Shown here: positions 59,062 through 64,000 of the stretch, in pieces
Layout of the letters: each line of letters begins with the position of its first letter
How positions within the stretch are numbered: position 1 is the stretch's first letter
Assembly: GCF_024331145.1 (NCBI RefSeq)
Contig: NZ_JANDJO010000002.1
Coordinates: 62,001-126,000, forward strand
DNA from: Shimia sp. CNT1-13L.2
GTDB lineage: Bacteria; Pseudomonadota; Alphaproteobacteria; Rhodobacterales; Rhodobacteraceae
Direction of reading: 5' to 3'
Length of the DNA stretch: 64,000 bases
Translations under genes and position numbers: made by a program
Notes under the pieces: generated by a model
Seen by the model: the letters and a program-made list of their open reading frames with translations, nothing else
The model's database searches: none
What the model was told of the DNA's origin: nothing

Positions 59062-61677
59062 ATGGCTCAGAACGAGACCGCAGCGGCGCAGGATACCTCG
59101 CTAGAGGATTTTGTAGCTGACAGCGACACCGGCGGACGGCTTCCGCAAGACAAATTCGGGCGCAGTGCGCTTTGGTATATTCCTCTGGTTTGGTCGCTCT
59201 ACCAGTTATGGATCGCATCTCCGCTTCCGTTCATCCTTGGGGTGGGCGTGTGGAACGACACGCAGACACGGGCCATTCACCTCGGGTTTGCGGTGCTTCT
59301 GGCCTTCATCGCCTTCCCGGGTTTCAAGAACAGCCCGCGCAACCGGATTCCGATTGATACCTGGGTGATCGCCATCGTGGGCGCGCTTTGTGCCTCGTAC
59401 CTGTTCTATGCCTATAGCGGCGTGGCGGCGCGGACCGGGAACCCGAACACAACCGATGTTGCTGTGTCGGTTGTCGGCATCGTGCTTCTTCTGGAAGCGG
59501 CGCGGCGATCGCTGGGCTTCCCGCTCATGGGCGTGGCCCTGTTCTTCCTGGCCTACGTGTTCTTTGGATCATGGGACGGGTTGCCGGAAGTGGTGCAATG
59601 GAAAGGCGCTTCGCTGAACAAGGCGATGAGCCATATGTGGCTGACCACCGAAGGGGTCTTTGGGGTCGCGCTGGGTGTGTCCTCCGGCTTTGTGTTCCTG
59701 TTCGTGCTGTTTGGTGCCTTGTTGAACCAGGCGGGCGCGGGCAACTATTTCCTGCAACTGGCCTTTGCGGCGCTGGGGCACCTGCGTGGCGGCCCCGCCA
59801 AGGCGGCGGTGATCGCGTCTGCGGCAACCGGCCTGATTTCGGGCTCGTCGATTGCCAACGTGGTGACAACCGGCACCTTTACCATCCCGCTGATGAAGAA
59901 GGTCGGTTTCCCGGCCACCAAGGCAGGCGCGGTTGAAGTCTCGTCCTCGATCAACGGGGTTCTGACACCGCCGGTGATGGGGGCCGTGGCCTTCCTGATG
60001 ACGGAATATGTCGGCATCTCTTATGTCGAAGTGGTGAAAACCGCGATTGTTCCGGCGGCGATTTCCTATGTCGCGCTGGTTTATATCGTGCACCTTGAGG
60101 CCCTGAAGATGGGCATGACCGGCACCAGCCGCATGCACCCGATCAAGTTCATCCTTGGCGCGATCTTCATCATTGCCTCGTCGATCGTGATTGCCGGTGG
60201 CACCCTGTTCCTTTGCGGTGTGATCGTGGATACGCTGCAAGGTATGTTCGGCGGCGCGTCGACATGGGTTATCGTGGTGGCGATGGCGGTGCTTTACGTG
60301 CTGGCCGTGCGCTTTGCCGCGAGCCGTCCGGACCTTGAGATGAGCATCGAGTCGATGCAGCATCTGCCGCCCGCGCGCGAGATCTTCAAGACCGGCATCC
60401 ACTATATCATGCCGATCCTCTTGCTGATGTACCTGCTGATGATCGAACGGAAATCGCCGGGCCTTTCGGCCTTCTGGTCGGCGATTGCGATGCTGGTGAT
60501 CCTGGCAACGCAGAACCCGCTCAAGGCGTTCTTCCGTGGCAACAGCGACATCATGGGCGAGTTGAAGCGCGGCTTGGACGATATTGCCGAGGGGCTGATC
60601 ATCGGCGCGCGCAACATGATCGGCCTTGCGGCCGCGATGGGTGTTGCGGGGATCATCGTTGGCGCCGTGACCCTGACCGGGATCGGGCAGGTGATGGCCG
60701 AGTTCGTCGAATTCCTGTCGGGCGGCAACCTGCTGGCGATGCTGTTCTTCGTGGCGCTGATCTCGATTGTGTTGGGTATGGGGCTGCCGACCACTGCGAA
60801 CTATATCGTGGTGTCGTCACTCATGGCCGGTGTGGTTGTCGAACTGGGCGCGCAGTCTGGCCTGATCGTGCCGCTGGTTGCGGTGCACATGTTCGTCTTC
60901 TACTTCGGGATCATGGCGGATGTGACGCCACCTGTGGGGCTTGCGAGTTTCGCGGCCGCGGCGATTTCGAAAGGCGATCCGCTGCGCACAGGTTTCCAGG
61001 CGTTCTTCTATTCGATCCGGACCGCGCTGTTGCCGTTCCTGTTCATCTTCAACACCGATCTTCTGTTGATCGACGTTGGACCGGTGCAGGCGGTGTTCGT
61101 GTTCGTGGTGGCGCTGATCGCGATGCTTTTGTTCGCGGCGGGGACGATGAACTATTTCATGGTCAAGTCGCAGATTTGGGAAAGCGCGGTTCTTCTGCTG
61201 GTGGCCTTTACGCTGTTCCAGCCGGGGTTCTGGCTGGATCAGGTTTCACCCAAGTATTCGGTTGTGACCGGGTCTGATGGTCTGGCGCAGATGAGCGCGC
61301 AGGCCGATGGTCACGAGGTGCGATTGTCGATCTCGGGGCCGGACTTTGGCAGCGGAGAGATCACGCCAACCACGATCATCGTGCCCACCAAGGCGGGTGA
61401 TGCCGAAGGGGCGCTGATGGATCAGGGACTTGCCGTGATGGAAGACGGTGGCCAGCTGGTTCTGGAAGAGCCGTTCCCGGGCACACCGCATTTCGAAACA
61501 CTTGGCAATGATTACGATTTCTATGGTGATACGCCGGTCACGATCTCGGCCATCGAGATCGAGAACGAGCGGATGCCGAAAGAGGTGTTCTATCTGCCGG
61601 GGTTCCTGTTGCTGGGTCTTGTGTACCTGCTTCAGATGCGCCGCAAACGTAAAGAGACGGAAGGAGTGCCAGCATGA
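59062..61677 (+). CDS. TRAP transporter fused permease (4TM/12TM)
   Basis: An 871-residue inner-membrane protein in which the small DctQ-like and large DctM-like TRAP subunits are fused, as in TAXI systems. It has many hydrophobic helices, a motif-rich central part GLISGSSIANVVTTGTFTIP (about 254-273), and VLGMGLPTTANYIVV near residue 575. A soluble C-terminal section (about 735-850) precedes one last helix and a basic tail. It uses a sodium or proton gradient for uptake. ATGA overlap couples it to the next gene, a universal stress protein. Confidence 0.93.
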   Translation: MAQNETAAAQDTSLEDFVADSDTGGRLPQDKFGRSALWYIPLVWSLYQLWIASPLPFILGVGVWNDTQTRAIHLGFAVLLAFIAFPGFKNSPRNRIPIDTWVIAIVGALCASYLFYAYSGVAARTGNPNTTDVAVSVVGIVLLLEAARRSLGFPLMGVALFFLAYVFFGSWDGLPEVVQWKGASLNKAMSHMWLTTEGVFGVALGVSSGFVFLFVLFGALLNQAGAGNYFLQLAFAALGHLRGGPAKAAVIASAATGLISGSSIANVVTTGTFTIPLMKKVGFPATKAGAVEVSSSINGVLTPPVMGAVAFLMTEYVGISYVEVVKTAIVPAAISYVALVYIVHLEALKMGMTGTSRMHPIKFILGAIFIIASSIVIAGGTLFLCGVIVDTLQGMFGGASTWVIVVAMAVLYVLAVRFAASRPDLEMSIESMQHLPPAREIFKTGIHYIMPILLLMYLLMIERKSPGLSAFWSAIAMLVILATQNPLKAFFRGNSDIMGELKRGLDDIAEGLIIGARNMIGLAAAMGVAGIIVGAVTLTGIGQVMAEFVEFLSGGNLLAMLFFVALISIVLGMGLPTTANYIVVSSLMAGVVVELGAQSGLIVPLVAVHMFVFYFGIMADVTPPVGLASFAAAAISKGDPLRTGFQAFFYSIRTALLPFLFIFNTDLLLIDVGPVQAVFVFVVALIAMLLFAAGTMNYFMVKSQIWESAVLLLVAFTLFQPGFWLDQVSPKYSVVTGSDGLAQMSAQADGHEVRLSISGPDFGSGEITPTTIIVPTKAGDAEGALMDQGLAVMEDGGQLVLEEPFPGTPHFETLGNDYDFYGDTPVTISAIEIENERMPKEVFYLPGFLLLGLVYLLQMRRKRKETEGVPA

Positions 61678-62102
61678 CCGAACATGTTCTTTGCGCAATC
61701 GACCTGACCCACCTTGAAGACGAGGCCGGCCTGCTGAAGCAGGCCGCCGCCCTTGCCAAGTTTCACGATGCCAGCCTGAGTGTGGTGACCGTGGTGCCGG
61801 ACTATGGGATGACCATTGTGGGGTCGTATTTCAAGGAAGGCACGATGCGGGAGGCGCTTGATGCGGCGAACGCGCAGTTGCATGACTTTGTCGCGCGGAC
61901 CCTGCCGGATTTCGGAACGGTCCAGCATATTGTCGAGAAGGGGACCGCCTATGAGCAGATCCTTGCGGCGGCAGAGCTGAGCAAGGCGGACCTGATCGTG
62001 TTGGGGGCGCACAAGCCGAACCTGATGGATCACTTGCAGGGGCCGAACTCGGCCCGCGTGGCGCGTCACGCCAAGTGTTCCGTGCTGGTTGTGCGGGACT
62101 AA
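61674..62102 (+). CDS. Universal stress protein linked to the TRAP permease
   Basis: A 142-residue UspA-fold protein. The ATP-binding type motif G-x2-G-x9-G-(S/T) is only partly kept: LGAHKPNLMDHLQGPNSARVARHAKCSVLVVRD. The start overlaps the permease stop as ATGA. In TRAP systems such a protein (for example TeaD) binds ATP and regulates the transporter, and that is the probable role here. It closes the rightward operon. Confidence 0.92.
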   Translation: MTEHVLCAIDLTHLEDEAGLLKQAAALAKFHDASLSVVTVVPDYGMTIVGSYFKEGTMREALDAANAQLHDFVARTLPDFGTVQHIVEKGTAYEQILAAAELSKADLIVLGAHKPNLMDHLQGPNSARVARHAKCSVLVVRD

Positions 62103-62156
62103 GAGAAGGCGGGCCGCCTGTTCCCTTCCCGATTCCGGGATGGGCGGCCTGACCGA

Positions 62157-62588
62157 TTATTCGACGAGAATTGTCGCGTTCTCGAGAATGGCCGACTGCC
62201 AGGTTTCCGGATCGGTCACCGGGGTCAGAGCACCCCGCAGTGTCATGCGGCGGCTTTCGTCAAAGGTTTCGATCGGATCGGCCAGCGTGATTTGCAGGCT
62301 GGCACCATGTTCGGCGCTGCCACAAAGCGGGCAGAGGCCCATGTCGGAGACAAGGATCAACTCGCGGATGGCTTCGCCCGGCAGGGCAGGGACGGCATAG
62401 CCGGTGATTTCCACGTCCAGAGCGCCCTGTTGCAGGGCCTCGGGGAAGGTTTTGCGCACCTCGTAGGAGGTTTCGGTGACGATCTCTTCGATCTCGATCT
62501 GGTCGAGGATCTGCCAGGCATCGGCATGGGCCGTGGACCCGTAAGCGGCGGCGAAGGCGGCGGCAATGGCAATGGGTCTGGTGGTCAT
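62157..62588 (-). CDS. Secreted DUF3299-like protein
   Basis: A 143-residue protein with a Sec signal peptide (MTTRPIAIAAAFAAAYGSTAHA, cleavage near 22). The mature part resembles DUF3299: the FPEALQQGALDVEITGYAVPALPGE segment is followed by LVSDMGLCPLCG with a Cys pair. I start at ATG 62588; the same frame continues upstream without coding character. It is convergent with the universal stress gene and 88 bases from the oxidoreductase gene upstream. Function is unknown; related proteins are often near metal or ABC transport genes. Confidence 0.75.
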   Translation of the reverse strand: MTTRPIAIAAAFAAAYGSTAHADAWQILDQIEIEEIVTETSYEVRKTFPEALQQGALDVEITGYAVPALPGEAIRELILVSDMGLCPLCGSAEHGASLQITLADPIETFDESRRMTLRGALTPVTDPETWQSAILENATILVE

Positions 62589-62676
62589 TGATATTGGTCC
62601 TGCGTGTCGTCTTGTCCGGCGCATATGACACCAAGGCCGCGCGGTTTTGAAGTCTCTTTGTCGACGAAGACGGGAA

Positions 62677-63675
62677 TTAGGCCGATTCTTGCAGGTCGAA
62701 GAGAATTTCCGCAGCCATTTCAAAGGATTTTATGCGGGCGGCGGGGGCGTGGATCATGCCGGTGACCATCAGTTCATCAGGTTGGTAGCTGTCGATGATC
62801 TGTTTCAGACGCGCGTGGGCGGTGCCGGGGCTACCGGTGGCCGACACCGACAGGGCGTGCTGAACCTGCGCGAGCACCGGGCCGGGGATGTGATCGGCGA
62901 TGGTGTCGACGGGCAGGGGGAGCTTGCCGGGCTTGCCGGTGCGCAAGCGGGCAAAGGCGAGCATCTGGGAGGACCGCAGGAAGGCGGCCTCTTCATCGGT
63001 GTCGGCAATGCAAACGCCGGCGGCCACGATGGCGTAGGGCTCTTTCAGGGTGTCGGACGGGCGGAAGGTGGTGCGGTAGACGTGCAGGGCCTCTTCCAGC
63101 ATGGCGGGCGCGAAATGCGAGGCAAAGGCATAGGGCAGGCCCAGCATGGCCGCGAGTTGTGCGCCATAAAGGCTTGAGCCGAGCAGCCAGATCGGCACGT
63201 TGGTGCCCTGGCCGGGAATGGCACGGACGCGGGAGGTCTCGTTGGTGTCGGTCATATAGCCCATGAGTTCCTGAACGTCCTGCGGAAACCCGTCTTCCGG
63301 GGCCATGTGGCGGCGCAGGGCGCGGGCGGTGGCCATGTCGGTGCCGGGGGCGCGCCCGAGGCCAAGGTCGATGCGGTCGGGGAAGAGGGTGGCAAGGGTG
63401 CCGAACTGTTCGGCCACAACGAGGGGTGCGTGGTTGGGCAGCATGATTCCGCCCGCGCCGATGCGCATGGTGTTGGTGGCGGCGGCGACCTGTCCGATCA
63501 TGATGGCGGTGGCGGAGCTGGCGATACCGGGCATGTTGTGATGCTCGGCCAGCCAGTAGCGGTGATAGCCCGCAGCCTCGGCCGCGCGGGCGAGGTTCAG
63601 GGTGTTGGTCAGCGCGTCGGCGGCGGTGCCGCCTTCGGGGATCGGGACGAGGTCGAGCAGGGAAAAGCGTTTCAT
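62677..63675 (-). CDS. LLM-class flavin-dependent oxidoreductase
   Basis: A 332-residue luciferase-like monooxygenase of the single-component group (as in MsnO8/YhbW proteins). Features are the N-terminal [39 protein letters not shown] (about 38-61) with the conserved His and Asn, [15 protein letters not shown] and [14 protein letters not shown]-like sequence. These use FMN and NAD(P)H; the substrate is unknown. It lies downstream of the YccA gene beyond a terminator. Confidence 0.92.
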   Translation of the reverse strand: MKRFSLLDLVPIPEGGTAADALTNTLNLARAAEAAGYHRYWLAEHHNMPGIASSATAIMIGQVAAATNTMRIGAGGIMLPNHAPLVVAEQFGTLATLFPDRIDLGLGRAPGTDMATARALRRHMAPEDGFPQDVQELMGYMTDTNETSRVRAIPGQGTNVPIWLLGSSLYGAQLAAMLGLPYAFASHFAPAMLEEALHVYRTTFRPSDTLKEPYAIVAAGVCIADTDEEAAFLRSSQMLAFARLRTGKPGKLPLPVDTIADHIPGPVLAQVQHALSVSATGSPGTAHARLKQIIDSYQPDELMVTGMIHAPAARIKSFEMAAEILFDLQESA

Positions 63676-63725
63676 GAATGGCAGTTAGGTGTGACGGGGC
63701 GGGGCTGCAAGGTGAAGGGGGACAC

Positions 63726-63759
63726 AAAAAATCCCGCCGGGGCAGGGCCGCGGCGGGAT
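63726..63759 (-). terminator. Rho-independent terminator of the YccA gene
   Basis: On the minus strand ATCCCGCC (63759-63752), a 13-base loop and GGCGGGAT (63738-63731) make an 8-bp stem followed by TTTTT. It begins 25 bases after the stop of the YccA gene. Confidence 0.85.
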
Positions 63760-63784
63760 CGGGATTTTCAGCTGTTCGCGATTT

Positions 63785-64000
63785 TTATTCGCGGTTGCCC
63801 AGCAGCGAGAGCAGCATCATGAACAGGTTGATGAAGTCCAGGTACAGGTTCAGCGCACCCATGATCGCCGCCTTGCCCAGCCATTCGGTGTCGCCGTGGT
63901 GGGCGTGAGCCAGGTAGGTGTTCTTGATGTTCTGGGTGTCGTAGGCGGTGAGGCCTGCGAAGACGAGAACACCGATCACCGAGATGGCGAATGCCATTGC
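63785..64000 (-). CDS. YccA/Bax inhibitor-1 family membrane protein (3' part; 5' end outside window)
   Basis: Only the C-terminal 72 or so residues are inside the window. They show AYDTQNIKNTYLAH, then GKAAIMGALNLYLDFINLFMMLLSLLGNRE, the typical end of Bax-inhibitor-1 family proteins. The Asp-x-x-Asn and the LYLDFINLF helix are family hallmarks. E. coli YccA modulates the FtsH protease; others carry calcium. The gene is transcribed leftwards and continues past base 64000. Confidence 0.93.
   Translation of the reverse strand, partial: AMAFAISVIGVLVFAGLTAYDTQNIKNTYLAHAHHGDTEWLGKAAIMGALNLYLDFINLFMMLLSLLGNRE

Overview
The window reads as the chromosome of a marine alphaproteobacterium of the Rhodobacteraceae (Roseobacter group). 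It is G+C-rich with many G/C-ending codons. It carries typical lineage genes (a DUF6280-like protein, a PopZ/DUF2497-like acidic protein, a DUF2927 lipoprotein, TAXI-type TRAP transport, ectoine hydrolase, a GcvT-fused FAD oxidoreductase) and short intergenic repeats of a kind seen in this family. No species can be named from sequence alone.

Left end (1 to about 11.7 kb): a genomic island. It holds a type I restriction-modification operon (hsdM cut by the window edge, hsdS, a small nuclease-like gene, hsdR), a three-helix membrane protein, a PD-(D/E)XK protein of the DUF4268 type, a protein carrying what look like the three palm motifs of family A or T7-like polymerases behind a 12-codon leader ORF, and a convergent tyrosine integrase. 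The integrase abuts the 3' end of a tRNA-Cys gene, the likely attachment site. The far end of the island lies outside the window.

11.9 to 29 kb: core genes. These are a Pcm-like methyltransferase, TolC, the PopZ-like protein, EF-P, a fructosamine-kinase-like protein with YgfZ, a glycosyltransferase, an MsbA-like ABC exporter, three metabolic enzymes (class V aminotransferase, HisC-like aminotransferase, crotonase), DUF1992, an MFS exporter and valyl-tRNA synthetase.

29 to 36.3 kb: an unusual set of a PanB-like enzyme, a sterol-desaturase-like hydroxylase and a phytanoyl-CoA dioxygenase-like protein, transcribed away from a LysR regulator with a clear T-N11-A box. Then come an orphan large subunit of a molybdenum hydroxylase and a DUF2235 hydrolase.

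36.3 to 42.5 kb: a leftward group with a nitroreductase, a YdjG-like zinc-ribbon membrane protein, a YdjI-like SPFH protein, a DUF2927 lipoprotein, TelA, an XpaC-like protein and an overlooked 27-residue membrane protein translationally coupled to xpaC. It looks like a membrane-stress module.

42.6 to 52.4 kb: RNA-modification genes (RsuA-family, TadA), an ectoine-hydrolase-like gene bracketed by twin palindromic repeats, a UPF0173 hydrolase, a ceramidase-like membrane protein, a cupin, gatCA, a lipoprotein with an amidase, RNase P RNA, L33 and a GNAT enzyme.

52.4 to 62.1 kb: a probable catabolic locus. A class III aminotransferase, a BKACE enzyme and a dimethylglycine-dehydrogenase-like flavoprotein are divergent from an RpiR/SIS regulator, a TAXI solute-binding protein, a fused TRAP permease and a universal stress protein. 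This fits regulated uptake and breakdown of an N-methylated or amino-carboxylate compound; the substrate is unknown. The window ends with a DUF3299-like secreted protein, a luciferase-like oxidoreductase and the 3' end of a YccA/Bax-inhibitor-1 gene.
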